In this document: positions 13,483 through 22,087 of the stretch, piece after piece | Layout of the letters: each line of letters starts with the position of its first letter | How positions within the stretch are numbered: the stretch's first letter is position 1 | Source: Nitrospira sp. UBA2082 | Lineage (GTDB): Bacteria > Nitrospirota > Nitrospiria > Nitrospirales > Nitrospiraceae | Length of the DNA: 30,306 nucleotides | Direction: 5' to 3' | NCBI GenBank assembly: GCA_002331335.1 | Contig: DCZO01000012.1 | Span: 1 to 30,306 of the forward strand | The notes under the pieces: generated by a model | Told to the model about the DNA's origin: nothing | Seen by the model: only the letters and a program-made list of their open reading frames with translations | Database searches by the model: none | Translations under genes and position numbers: made by a program

Positions 13483-16326
13483 ATGACCGGTCCAACCCTC
13501 ATTCTTCCTGAACGATCCCGCGCCATTGCTGCCGATCTTCGAGCCAAACTTGGTTCGGATAGGGTGAAAGACGACCACCCGACGCTGACGGCCTATGCGG
13601 TCGATGCCAGCATCTATCGTATGGAGCCGAAAGCTGTTGTGCTTGCCGAATCAGAAGAGGACATTGCGACAACAGTTCGGTATGCGGCCGCGAACGGCAT
13701 TCCACTGACGCCGCGAGCCGCCGGCACGAATCTCACTGGTTCCGCAATCGGATCAGGAATTATCCTAGATATCTCCAGGTTAAACAGAATACTGGAAGTT
13801 AATCGTGAAGAACGGTGGGCCCGGGTTCAGCCGGGGATAGTGCTGGCTGAATTGAACAGACAATTGGCCCGCGACAGCCTGCTGTTCGGCCCGGATCCAT
13901 CCAGCGGCGATATGTGCAAGCTCGGCGGTATGCTGGCGAATAACTCGTCCGGGCCGCATACGTTGCGCTATGGAGCGGTCAAGGACAACGTCCTGCGCCT
14001 CCGGACCTGCTTGGTGTCCGGAACATGGGTGGATGCCCGGGCGTACGGGTTGAACGATCCGGCGTTCGAGCGGTTGCTGACCGCCGTCCCGGCGCTGAGG
14101 GAAATCTTTGTACTTGTGCAGACGCATGCGGACTTGATCCGCGCGAAGAAGCCGACGGTCAGCAAGAACAGTTGTGGATACAATCTCTTCGGCTTGGCCG
14201 ACGGCTTGGCGGAAGGTCTGTTTGATTTGCCAAAGTTGTTGGTCGGCAGCGAGGGGACGCTGGGTATCGTGAGCGAGGCGACCGTGAAGCTTGTCGACAA
14301 GCCCAAGGCGACCGTGACCGCGCTGATTCACTTTCGCCATCTTCAAGAAGTGGGGGAGGCGGTGCCACGGTTACTCGAATTGGGCCCAAGCGCCTTGGAG
14401 GTCATGGATGCCAACACGCTCGACCTCATCGGGCGCGCCAAACACGGGATCCCGCCCGACGCAGCGGCGACATTACTGATCGAAGTGGACGCAGATTCCC
14501 TTGATGTCGATCTCCATGACTGCGCCGAACATATGGCGGCTGTCTGCCGCCCCTTCAGACTGGCCTCCGAGCTGACCCTGGCTTTCGATCTGGAACGGCG
14601 CGAGCAGCTCTGGAAAGCGCGAAAAGCCCTGTACCCCACCCTCTATCGGTACGATCCTCTGAAAAAGCCTATCAATTTCGTGGATGACGTCGTGGTTCGC
14701 GCCGAGCGTATTAGCGAACTGATCCATTATCTGGAACACTTTTTTAAGGGACAGCAGGTGCCCGTGGCCATCTTCGGCCATATCGGAAACGGAAATGCCC
14801 ATATTGTTCCGCTGTTGAATGTAAACGACCGCAATGATTTCAACAAAATGGTTCAAGGATATCATGAGATTCATTCGACGGTGCTTGAGCGCTTCGGTGG
14901 ATCGATTTGCGGAGAGCATGGCGACGGTCGAATCAGAGCCGAGTATGTGAAGAAAATGTTCGGGGAGGACCTCTACAGTCTGTTCGTGCAAGTGAAACAG
15001 GCATTCGATCCGGGCTACATTCTCAATCCGGGCATCAAGATCAGCGACCGCCCGTTCACCGACCACATCGATTACACGCGACTGTCCAAGTCGTGCGCGA
15101 CGTGCGCCAAATGCAACGCCGTCTGTCCCGTCTACGATGTCTTTCAATCCGAGGATATGAGTTCACGGGGCTGGTTCGAGATTGTGACGTCGAAGGATTA
15201 CAGCTATTTGAATTCGAAACGGGTGGTGGAGGCCTGCCTGAATTGCAAGTCCTGCCGGACAGTCTGTCCAGCGGGAGTGGATGTGTCCGATCTGATTCTG
15301 CAAAAACGAGCCGAACATCCGAATCGACTGGCGGGCTGGATCTTTCGATTCCAGGCCGACGGAGCGCGATTTGATGCAGTGCTGCGATGGCTGGGGAAAA
15401 CCCAGCCGCTGTGGGACCGTCCGCTGTGGCGGCGGCTCTTGGAATGGGGCACGAAGCCGATCATGAGCCGATTGGCTCCCACGGCGCGATTGCCTCACGA
15501 GCTGGTTCTGCCGAAACTTGCGGAGAGACAGTTGCGGGACCGCCATGCGAATTTGATTCCGGCTGAATCGGCCCGGGCTCCATCGAGTGGTGTCGCCTAT
15601 TTTCACGGATGTGCCGCGAATTATCTCGATGACGGAGTCGGCGATGCGGTCATCGGGGTCCTCCGCAAGCATGGAGTGGAACCGGCCCTGCCGCCGCAAC
15701 GTTGCTCGGGGACCCCCATTCAAACCTACGGGCACATGGATCTCGTGCGCGAGGGAGCCCGGTTCAATCTCAACTCGTTGGCGCGGTATGACACAGTTGT
15801 CACCGGCTGTGCCTCTTGTACTCTGATGCTCAAAGATTATCCGGCACTCTTCGCCGAGGGGGAGGAGCGTCGCCGGGCGGATGAGTTGGCGAAGAAGGTC
15901 GTCCATATCGCTGAATTTGTCGCACGCTCTCCCCGGACTCCGCCGATGGCGCAAACAGCCGGGCGAACGAAGCGAGTGACCTACCACTCGTCCTGCCACC
16001 TGCGGGCCGCCGGCGTGACCAAGGAACCAAGGACGCTCTTAGCCTCCTTGCCGGGCGTCAATTTCACTGAAATGCCGGACGCCGATCGCTGTGCCGGGGG
16101 AGCCGGGACGTTCATCGTGAAGGATTACGATACGTCGCAATCGATCTTCGCGCGTAAGGCTCGCGCAATCGAACAGACTGGAGCCGATGTCGTGGCGACA
16201 AGTTGCCCCGCGTGCATCATCCGCCTCAAGAACGGATTGCGGGAAGGGGTGGAAGTCAAACATGTCGCCCAGATGTTGGATGAGGCCTATGAGGCGGCGG
16301 AGAAGAGCGTACCTCGTGAAGCGTGA
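13483..16326 (+). CDS. FAD and Fe-S oxidoreductase, fused GlcD-GlcF (D-lactate/glycolate dehydrogenase type)
   Basis: The 947-residue product combines the FAD subunit and the iron-sulfur subunit of 2-hydroxyacid dehydrogenases. Residues 45-190 form the FAD_binding_4 domain (PRAAGTNLTGSAIGSG near 77-92). Residues 245-520 form the FAD-oxidase C-terminal domain, with GHIGNGNAH at 432-440 and GEHGDGRIRAEYV at 477-489. Two [4Fe-4S] motifs follow: Cys538/541/544/548 and Cys585/588/591/595. Two CCG-type domains (Cys710, 741, 776, 779 and Cys838, 870, 908, 911) complete it. Known relatives oxidise D-lactate, glycolate or D-2-hydroxyglutarate and pass electrons to quinone or cytochrome c. The exact substrate is open. 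A TAGAAT box lies 15 bases before ATG, with no clear -35 or Shine-Dalgarno. The last residues are encoded by a heptamer array. Confidence 0.88.
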   Translation: MTGPTLILPERSRAIAADLRAKLGSDRVKDDHPTLTAYAVDASIYRMEPKAVVLAESEEDIATTVRYAAANGIPLTPRAAGTNLTGSAIGSGIILDISRLNRILEVNREERWARVQPGIVLAELNRQLARDSLLFGPDPSSGDMCKLGGMLANNSSGPHTLRYGAVKDNVLRLRTCLVSGTWVDARAYGLNDPAFERLLTAVPALREIFVLVQTHADLIRAKKPTVSKNSCGYNLFGLADGLAEGLFDLPKLLVGSEGTLGIVSEATVKLVDKPKATVTALIHFRHLQEVGEAVPRLLELGPSALEVMDANTLDLIGRAKHGIPPDAAATLLIEVDADSLDVDLHDCAEHMAAVCRPFRLASELTLAFDLERREQLWKARKALYPTLYRYDPLKKPINFVDDVVVRAERISELIHYLEHFFKGQQVPVAIFGHIGNGNAHIVPLLNVNDRNDFNKMVQGYHEIHSTVLERFGGSICGEHGDGRIRAEYVKKMFGEDLYSLFVQVKQAFDPGYILNPGIKISDRPFTDHIDYTRLSKSCATCAKCNAVCPVYDVFQSEDMSSRGWFEIVTSKDYSYLNSKRVVEACLNCKSCRTVCPAGVDVSDLILQKRAEHPNRLAGWIFRFQADGARFDAVLRWLGKTQPLWDRPLWRRLLEWGTKPIMSRLAPTARLPHELVLPKLAERQLRDRHANLIPAESARAPSSGVAYFHGCAANYLDDGVGDAVIGVLRKHGVEPALPPQRCSGTPIQTYGHMDLVREGARFNLNSLARYDTVVTGCASCTLMLKDYPALFAEGEERRRADELAKKVVHIAEFVARSPRTPPMAQTAGRTKRVTYHSSCHLRAAGVTKEPRTLLASLPGVNFTEMPDADRCAGGAGTFIVKDYDTSQSIFARKARAIEQTGADVVATSCPACIIRLKNGLREGVEVKHVAQMLDEAYEAAEKSVPREA

Positions 16327-16340
16327 CGCATATCTCGTAA
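16306..16340 (+). repeat. Degenerate heptamer array across the dehydrogenase stop codon
   Basis: Five 7-base units in register share a central CGT or its variant: AGCGTAC, CTCGTGA, AGCGTGA, CGCATAT, CTCGTAA. The third unit contains the TGA stop of the dehydrogenase at 16324-16326, so the last residues (SVPREA) are repeat encoded. Confidence 0.5.
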
Positions 16341-16391
16341 GCGGCCCACAAAGAACCTGATACGAGCGACGAGAGACAGGGAACAAGAGCT

Positions 16392-16670
16392 ATGGTGACG
16401 GTGTTGGTGCTCGGCAATGTGTTGCGCGATGCGGTGGGGGACAGCGAAATCGACGTCGTGTTATCCGGCCCCACGACGGTGAAGAAGCTCGTCGAGGCGA
16501 ACCAGGCGCGACTCGGGGCACTCCTGCCGTTTATTGCCGGCCGCGAAACGTTGATCACCATCAATAAGAGAATCGGAACGGACGATTCGCCGGTGCGTGA
16601 CGGCGACACCGTGAAGTTTGCCTATCAATCCCGCGCGTCCTATGACGGCACGCGTGATATTCCGGTGTGA
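16392..16670 (+). CDS. ThiS/MoaD-like ubiquitin-fold protein without C-terminal Gly-Gly
   Basis: The 92-residue product has the beta-grasp pattern: an opening strand (VTVLVLGNVLRDAVG), a helix (TVKKLVEANQARLGALLPF), a strand with ITINKRIG, then DDSPVRDGDTVKFA. The DGDTV turn is diagnostic of MoaD/ThiS relatives. Sulfur-carrier members end in Gly-Gly, the site of adenylation and thiocarboxylation. This one ends GTRDIPV, so a standard sulfur-carrier role is unlikely unless processed. It follows the dehydrogenase by 65 bases and may be cotranscribed. Its function is unknown. Confidence 0.65.
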   Translation: MVTVLVLGNVLRDAVGDSEIDVVLSGPTTVKKLVEANQARLGALLPFIAGRETLITINKRIGTDDSPVRDGDTVKFAYQSRASYDGTRDIPV

Positions 16671-16675
16671 CCACC

Positions 16676-16771
16676 CTACGCCTTGAGGTGCCTGAGCATG
16701 GTTTCGATCCCACGATTGAGCTGGATCTGATGGCGGTGTAGGCTCAGGTCCGGTTGATGGGCTTCAGTCAT
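16676..16771 (-). CDS. Possible 31-residue ORF, weakly supported
   Basis: Antisense to the gap between the ThiS-like gene and the membrane-protein gene, an ATG-to-TAG frame reads MTEAHQPDLSLHRHQIQ and continues to HLKA. The composition looks protein-like (amphipathic basic helix) and it fills the gap almost exactly. However, no Shine-Dalgarno sequence precedes the ATG. It could also be a remnant or chance frame. Confidence 0.18.
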   Translation of the reverse strand: MTEAHQPDLSLHRHQIQLNRGIETMLRHLKA

Positions 16772-16776
16772 GTAGC

Positions 16777-17556
16777 ATGCCGCGTGATGATAACCACAAG
16801 GCTGAGAAGGCCCGTGCCGGAGCTCGGCGGCTTATCGAGCAAACACCGATAGCCCTGGCCGGGTTGGCGGTGATAAGCGGCCTGGCCTATCTCGCCGGAT
16901 CGTTTTATACCAGAGCCTACTTTGCCGAATTTGGAGCCTCATGGATTTTGGACGAGGTTCCGACGGCGATGTACTTCAGCCAAAGCTGGATTCCGCTGCT
17001 GCTGATTCTCTTCTTCGTCTATTTGGTCACAACGAACCTCGGGTTGATCGACAGTCAGAGCAATCTGACCGCGAGTACCAAATTCAAGATCTCAGTCCTC
17101 GTGGTCCACTACGGTTCGTGGCTGTTCATCCTGCTGTTAGCGGCCATCCCGTTGCTCAGCCTGGGAGGCTCCACGCTCGCGGCCATCGTGTTGTCGGTCA
17201 TTTCTATCGTGGTGCTTCTATGGTTGCTGGGTTCGGCGCTCGAGCTTCTGGTCGTCCGGTTTATGACGGAAGACGCGGATATGGATTTGACGATGGCCTA
17301 TATCGCCTGTGTCCTCGTAGCCACCGGTTTATATGTCATTCCGTCCCAACTGGGCATGAATTGGGCACGAGCCGATAAAGAATCCCCGTCCTCTTTACTC
17401 ACCGTGTACCTGCATGGGAATGCCGAGAAGGAGTACAAGTTGCTGTTTTCGTCTGAGGAGCGACTCTATGTGTTTCCAGCCAAGTATGAAGGACGGTTTC
17501 CGCCCGTTGAGGCGACGACGGCGACCGATATCAGCTTTGTGCCGACTAAACCGTGA
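16777..17556 (+). CDS. Five-helix integral membrane protein of unknown function
   Basis: The 259-residue product has a short basic N-terminus, then hydrophobic segments near 26-45, 71-89, 103-127, 130-156 and 173-192. A C-terminal domain of about 65 residues follows that is probably beta-rich (LLTVYLHGNAEKEYKLLFSS). No transporter or enzyme motif was recognised. By the positive-inside rule the N-terminus is cytoplasmic, which would put the C-terminal domain outside, an inference from five helices. No ribosome binding site precedes ATG 16777. It ends 15 bases before the convergent hrpB. Confidence 0.65.
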   Translation: MPRDDNHKAEKARAGARRLIEQTPIALAGLAVISGLAYLAGSFYTRAYFAEFGASWILDEVPTAMYFSQSWIPLLLILFFVYLVTTNLGLIDSQSNLTASTKFKISVLVVHYGSWLFILLLAAIPLLSLGGSTLAAIVLSVISIVVLLWLLGSALELLVVRFMTEDADMDLTMAYIACVLVATGLYVIPSQLGMNWARADKESPSSLLTVYLHGNAEKEYKLLFSSEERLYVFPAKYEGRFPPVEATTATDISFVPTKP

Positions 17557-17571
17557 CTCACTTGGCGGGGA

Positions 17572-20097
17572 TTATCGTGTTGCCCGTTTGGATTTCGCCG
17601 TTGGCGGTGCCGTGAGCGGATCGTCCGGCCAATGGTGCTTCGGATAGCGGCCACGCAGTTCTTTGCGCACGTCGTGATAGGATCCGGTCCAGAATCCGGC
17701 CAGATCTTGCGTGACCTGCACCGGGCGTTTAGCCGGCGAGAGCAGGTGCAGCAGCACCGAAACCTTTCCTCCGGCGACCCGCGGGGTCTCTTTGCAGCCG
17801 AACATTTCTTGCAATCGCACGGCCAACACGGGCAGATCGGCCGTGTCGTAGTCGATTCGAATGGTCGATCCACTGGGCACGGTGAGGTGGGTCGGAGCGA
17901 GGCGGTCCAGGTCGCGTCTCTGCTCCCAGGTGAGTAAAGATTGGAGGGGTTGCGTCAGATTTACCCGTTGGACGCGCTCAAGAGTCGTCATGCCATTCAG
18001 ATAGGGGCCGAGCCACCCCTCAAGCGATTGGAGCAAGGCCGGATCCGACAGGTCCGGCCAGGAAGAATCGGGGCCTTCGATGCGTTTGAGAAAGGCGACT
18101 CGTGCCCGCCACTGCTGCAGTTCCGGTGTCCAAGCCAATGTCTCCACACCTGCTCGTCGCACGCCATTCATTAGGGCGCTAATGACCACGGCGGGGTCCG
18201 GCTTCGAGAGCGCCTGTTCAGACAGCACTAACGAACCGAGCCGCCGCTGCCGTGATGCCCGAACTGAGGCCGTCTGTTCGTCCCAGTCGACTACTTCAGC
18301 CGTGACGATCTGGTTCGTGTACAGCTCCTCGATATCCTCACGCGAAATCGGGGCAGCCAGGTCGATGCGTGCCCATTGAGACCCGGCGTCCAGGTCAGCG
18401 ATGACGAGATAGGGTTCCGACGCCAACGGGTCCGGGTGGATAAAGAGTGCACCCCGGCCGTTCGTCAGGAGGTAGCGCGCCTCGGCGCCCGGTTGACGTT
18501 GAGCAATCCGGTCGGGGTAGGCGAGCGCCAACAGCGGGCCCACCTGCTCCAGACCCGTATCGCGGTCGGCTGGTGAGCGGTCAGCAGTTTGGATCAGCTG
18601 CCGTTTCCACAACGCTGCGGTCTGTTTGACTCGGTGGAGTACGCCACGATCAGCCGTCGATCCATCGAGCCGGTCGCGTTCGCCACGCAACAGGTCGACC
18701 CTGCTTCTGAAATCCACGTGCTTTGCGGACGACGGACCGCGGAGTGGGTCACGCTCGCCAAGCAGCGCAGCAAGATCGCAGGCCAACCCGGCACAGTGCA
18801 TGGGGACGGCTCGCAACAGCATATGGGACAGGCGTGGATGGAGGGGGAATTCCGCCATGCGTTTGCCGTGCGGGGTGATCCGGCCTGTGGCATCCAAAGC
18901 GCCCAGGCGAATCAACAGGTCCTTGCCCTGCGCCACTGGGCCGGCAGGCGGCGGACTCAACCAGGACAATTCCGACGGATCGGCCGTCCCCCACTGAGCC
19001 AAATCCAACAGGAGTGGTGCGAGGTCTGCATTGAGGATCTCCGGCGGACGTCGCGGAGCGAGCGCCGCCTGTTCTTTCTCCGTCCAGAGCCGATAACAGA
19101 TGCCCGGCTCCACACGGCCGGCTCGCCCCCGACGCTGTTCAGCGGAATCGTGCGTGATCCGGATCGTCTCTAATCGGGTGAGCCCGGACCGCGGGTCAAA
19201 TCGCGGCACGCGGAGGAGGCCGGCGTCGATCACAATGCGGATGCCGTCAATCGTGAGACTGGTTTCCGCAATCGATGTGGCCAACACCACCTTTCTCGTG
19301 CCGGGCGGGGCCGGCGCAATCGCGGCATCCTGTGTCTGGAGCGGCAAGTCGCCGTGGAGGGGCATGATGTGAACCGCCGGTCCCAGGCCGGCATCGCGCA
19401 ACATCCGTTCGACGCCGCGGATCTCTGCCATGCCGGGCAAAAACACGAGCACGCTGCCCTGGTTACGGGCCAGCGCGCGTCGAATGGCGTGGGTCACGGC
19501 CGTGTCGAGGCGACCGGTGAGAGATTGATCGAGATAACAGGTGTCGACGGGAAACATGCGGCCCTCGGCCCGGATTGTCGGAGCCTGTCCCAACAATTCG
19601 CCGACCGGTCCGCAATCCAACGTGGCGGACATGACGAGGAGGCGGAGGTCCGGACGGAACAGCTTCTGGGTTTCGAGGGCGAGGGCCAAGCCCGTGTCGG
19701 CTTGCAGGCTGCGCTCATGGAATTCATCGAAAATCACTGCTGCGTAGGCAGCCAGCTCCGGATCGTGCTGAAGCATCCTGGTCAAAATGCCGTCAGTGAC
19801 CACCTCGATTCGTGTCGAGGGGCCCACCTTTGTATCAAGCCGCATGCGATAGCCGACGGTTGCGCCGACGGATTCTTGGAGCGTGTCCGCCATACGGTGA
19901 GCGGCGGCCCTGGCCGCCAGCCGGCGAGGTTCGAGCAGGAGCACGTTTCTGCCCAGGACCCACGATTGGTCGACGAGCGCCAACGGCACGCGCGTCGTTT
20001 TTCCTGCGCCGGGTGGAGCGGTGAGGAGGGCGTTGCGTCCGTTTGTAAGCGCCTCGCGCAACGCGGGCAACACCTCTTCTATTGGCAGGCGGGACAT
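17572..20097 (-). CDS. hrpB: ATP-dependent helicase HrpB (DEAH/RHA family)
   Basis: The 841-residue product is full length for HrpB. MSRLPIEEVLP is the family opening. Walker A is at 28-35 (PPGAGKTT), the DEFH form of the Walker B box is at 124-127, SAT is at 157-159, and motif VI reads QRRGRAGR. The C-terminal HrpB-specific region follows, ending with a short basic tail. Known members are RNA-helicase-like NTPases with no firmly established pathway in most bacteria. ATG 20097 is chosen from the conserved opening; a GTG 18 codons upstream would add a non-conserved extension. No clear Shine-Dalgarno was seen. Confidence 0.9.
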   Translation of the reverse strand: MSRLPIEEVLPALREALTNGRNALLTAPPGAGKTTRVPLALVDQSWVLGRNVLLLEPRRLAARAAAHRMADTLQESVGATVGYRMRLDTKVGPSTRIEVVTDGILTRMLQHDPELAAYAAVIFDEFHERSLQADTGLALALETQKLFRPDLRLLVMSATLDCGPVGELLGQAPTIRAEGRMFPVDTCYLDQSLTGRLDTAVTHAIRRALARNQGSVLVFLPGMAEIRGVERMLRDAGLGPAVHIMPLHGDLPLQTQDAAIAPAPPGTRKVVLATSIAETSLTIDGIRIVIDAGLLRVPRFDPRSGLTRLETIRITHDSAEQRRGRAGRVEPGICYRLWTEKEQAALAPRRPPEILNADLAPLLLDLAQWGTADPSELSWLSPPPAGPVAQGKDLLIRLGALDATGRITPHGKRMAEFPLHPRLSHMLLRAVPMHCAGLACDLAALLGERDPLRGPSSAKHVDFRSRVDLLRGERDRLDGSTADRGVLHRVKQTAALWKRQLIQTADRSPADRDTGLEQVGPLLALAYPDRIAQRQPGAEARYLLTNGRGALFIHPDPLASEPYLVIADLDAGSQWARIDLAAPISREDIEELYTNQIVTAEVVDWDEQTASVRASRQRRLGSLVLSEQALSKPDPAVVISALMNGVRRAGVETLAWTPELQQWRARVAFLKRIEGPDSSWPDLSDPALLQSLEGWLGPYLNGMTTLERVQRVNLTQPLQSLLTWEQRRDLDRLAPTHLTVPSGSTIRIDYDTADLPVLAVRLQEMFGCKETPRVAGGKVSVLLHLLSPAKRPVQVTQDLAGFWTGSYHDVRKELRGRYPKHHWPDDPLTAPPTAKSKRATR

Positions 20098-20171
20098 GGT
20101 AGGGTTCGCCGTCACGGACGGACTGTAACAGACTTGCGACTGCGGCACCACGGAGAAGGAGTGCGCCGGTC

Positions 20172-20363
20172 ATGTATCAATGGACGAAGGATAAACCGAC
20201 CGAGCCAGGCTGGTACTGGTTTCGCGGGGAGGCGCATGAGGCTGATCCGTTCATCGTGCAGGTGGACACGGTCGGCCAATTTCAGTGGCCGGATGGCGGG
20301 TTTCAAGAAGTGACGTTGACCAAAGGAGAGTGGGCCGGTCCGATCAAAGAGCCAGAGGAATAG
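20172..20363 (+). CDS. Small hypothetical protein, 63 residues
   Basis: The product MYQWTKDKPTEPGWYWFRG is rich in Trp, Gly and acidic residues and looks like a compact beta protein. The WTKDKPTEPGWYW start resembles the short domain found in some phage or DUF551-type proteins, but I would not assign a family. AAGGAG at 20156-20161 lies ten bases upstream of ATG. It is divergent from hrpB and convergent with the transglycosylase gene. Confidence 0.6.
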   Translation: MYQWTKDKPTEPGWYWFRGEAHEADPFIVQVDTVGQFQWPDGGFQEVTLTKGEWAGPIKEPEE

Positions 20364-20378
20364 CCGGGGCCGATTGGT

Positions 20379-21239
20379 TCATCGTTCCGTATTCAACGTG
20401 ATGAACTGCTGCTTCAAGAGTTGTACGCGCGTGAGATAGGTTCGTACGTCGTGGTCTCCACACCGCTGGTGGGATGTAAGACGGAAGCGACGTAAAACAA
20501 AATCATGGCCTGCTCTGGCGCCACAGAGGTGAATCACGGCGGCGAGGTTGTGCTTCTGTTGAGGCGTGGCCTGCGGTCGCGTGGCGAGCTCTCGCGTGAC
20601 ACGGTGGTCGAGCAGGGCGGCAGTCATCTCAATGGCATGGCTTGGAATCACACGGGTATAGAGGCTGTTGAACCAACAGGAATGGTGGTCATGCCAAGGG
20701 CCGTCTTCCGCCACATGATGGTCGTGTATACAGTATCGTCTCGCTGTGTGGAACGTCGCATCAGTCAGCTGAAACATTCCCACGGCGGTGGAAGCCGGTT
20801 GATACCAGGTCAAGGGATTCACGCTCCATTTCCAGCGCCAGTAGGTCCGGGCCACAGGATTGCCGTTGCCTTCCACCTGGGCAAGCGCAGCGAGTAATTC
20901 CGGCGTGATGACCGACGTGGCGTGTTCGCGGAACAGGGGGCCATACTCCTGCCAGCTTTCAGTCAGACTCTTATCCAGAGACCGATCCAGCGCGAACAAC
21001 ACCTCGGTTGGTTTGGTGATGGCGTGAAAAATCCAGTTAACGGTAAGGAACAGAAGCAGGACCACCACGGAGCCGATAAGGACTCTCGTGGCCAATGGAG
21101 TTTTTGAGACGGCATGGAAAACGGTACCCGCCTCTCGCCATCGCCGGCGGGCGAAACGCTGAACGGCTTTCAGCCTGGGCCACAGGCGCGATCGACGGCG
21201 TACGCGTTGCACCGCACGCCGATTGGAACGAGCAGCCAT
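20379..21239 (-). CDS. Membrane-anchored lytic transglycosylase-like protein (SLT domain)
   Basis: The 286-residue product has a very basic N-terminus (residues 1-36, rich in Arg), one membrane helix near 53-72 and a periplasmic domain. The SLT pattern is visible: ITPELLAALAQVEGNGNP with the catalytic Glu at 123, then STAVGMFQLTDATF, the equivalent of the GxMQxxP region. Such enzymes cleave the MurNAc-GlcNAc bond in peptidoglycan. The C-terminal part has several His and Cys that are unusual for the family. No Shine-Dalgarno precedes the ATG. A minus-strand TATAGT ends seven bases before it (21251-21246), so a very short or absent leader is possible. Confidence 0.75.
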   Translation of the reverse strand: MAARSNRRAVQRVRRRSRLWPRLKAVQRFARRRWREAGTVFHAVSKTPLATRVLIGSVVVLLLFLTVNWIFHAITKPTEVLFALDRSLDKSLTESWQEYGPLFREHATSVITPELLAALAQVEGNGNPVARTYWRWKWSVNPLTWYQPASTAVGMFQLTDATFHTARRYCIHDHHVAEDGPWHDHHSCWFNSLYTRVIPSHAIEMTAALLDHRVTRELATRPQATPQQKHNLAAVIHLCGARAGHDFVLRRFRLTSHQRCGDHDVRTYLTRVQLLKQQFITLNTER

Positions 21240-21290
21240 GCTGATACTATATCGTAATCGGCGCTGGATGCGGATGGGGGGACGGAGCTC

Positions 21291-21902
21291 TCACTGAGGC
21301 GGGGCTTGCTGATCGAGCTGCATGCGTTGAGAGGAATCTTGATATTTGCCTCGCCAACTTCTGGCCTGATATTGTGCTTGTGCGATTTGACCGGGAGTCA
21401 TGTTCTGGGCCAGCCGATTTCGCCGTTTGACGCCGTCTTCGTTACCGTTGGCTCCCGCCAGGTTATACCACTGATGCGCCTGTACAGAGTCTTTCGGCAC
21501 CCCGCGTCCGGTTTCAAAGTAGGCGCCAAGCGTAAACATCGCCTGTGGATGACCGTGGTCTGCCGCGAGACGGCACCAGCGTAATGCTTCCTGAAAGTCT
21601 TGCGGCACACCGCGTCCCGCATCCGACAGGAGACAGAGCCGATAGAAGGCCTCCGAATGCTGCTGGATGGCCGCCATGCGATACCAGCGGACCGCTTCGC
21701 CGTAGTCGTGGACCGATTGCTCGTACCGCAGGCCCAGGCGATATTGATCCTCGGAACTGCCTTGCTCAGCTGTCGCTCGTGTGTCATCGATGTTCGCGAC
21801 AAGGTCATGGACGGCTACATAGGGCGATTTGGGCGGATCAATGCATCCGGACAAGGTGCTCAAGGCGGCCAGTGTAACGGTAATGTGTAAGCGGTTCCGC
21901 AT
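21291..21902 (-). CDS. Sel1-repeat lipoprotein
   Basis: The 203-residue product has a lipoprotein signal with LSGC (Cys20). It contains about three to four Sel1-like repeats of roughly 36 residues, with EAVRWYRMAAIQQHSEA, EALRWCRLAADHGHPQA and QAHQWYNLAGANGNEDG as the helix-turn units and GRGVPQD/GRGVPKD loops between them. Such repeats form superhelical scaffolds for protein contacts. ATG 21902 is preceded by GGGAG about nine bases away. A longer frame upstream is not protein-like. The expected place is the periplasmic face of a membrane. Confidence 0.8.
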   Translation of the reverse strand: MRNRLHITVTLAALSTLSGCIDPPKSPYVAVHDLVANIDDTRATAEQGSSEDQYRLGLRYEQSVHDYGEAVRWYRMAAIQQHSEAFYRLCLLSDAGRGVPQDFQEALRWCRLAADHGHPQAMFTLGAYFETGRGVPKDSVQAHQWYNLAGANGNEDGVKRRNRLAQNMTPGQIAQAQYQARSWRGKYQDSSQRMQLDQQAPPQ

Positions 21903-22087
21903 GATGCGCGCTCCCTTCTTCTTGTACGATTGAAGGCGTATAGGCATAGAGGACTGGCTCCACTGTAGCACAGAGTACGGGTGGGGCCGAGGACGTTCGC
22001 CGAGATGGGCAGACCGTTCTCTTGACAGCTGCCGTTTCCGGTCGTAGTTTGGTGCGTACCGTTCCCGCCAAGAGGCTGAAGAGTCGC

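Noticed and set aside
19354..20313. A 319-codon plus-strand frame opposite hrpB.
   Set aside because: It is the mirror frame of a gene with all helicase motifs and has no domain or ribosome binding site of its own.
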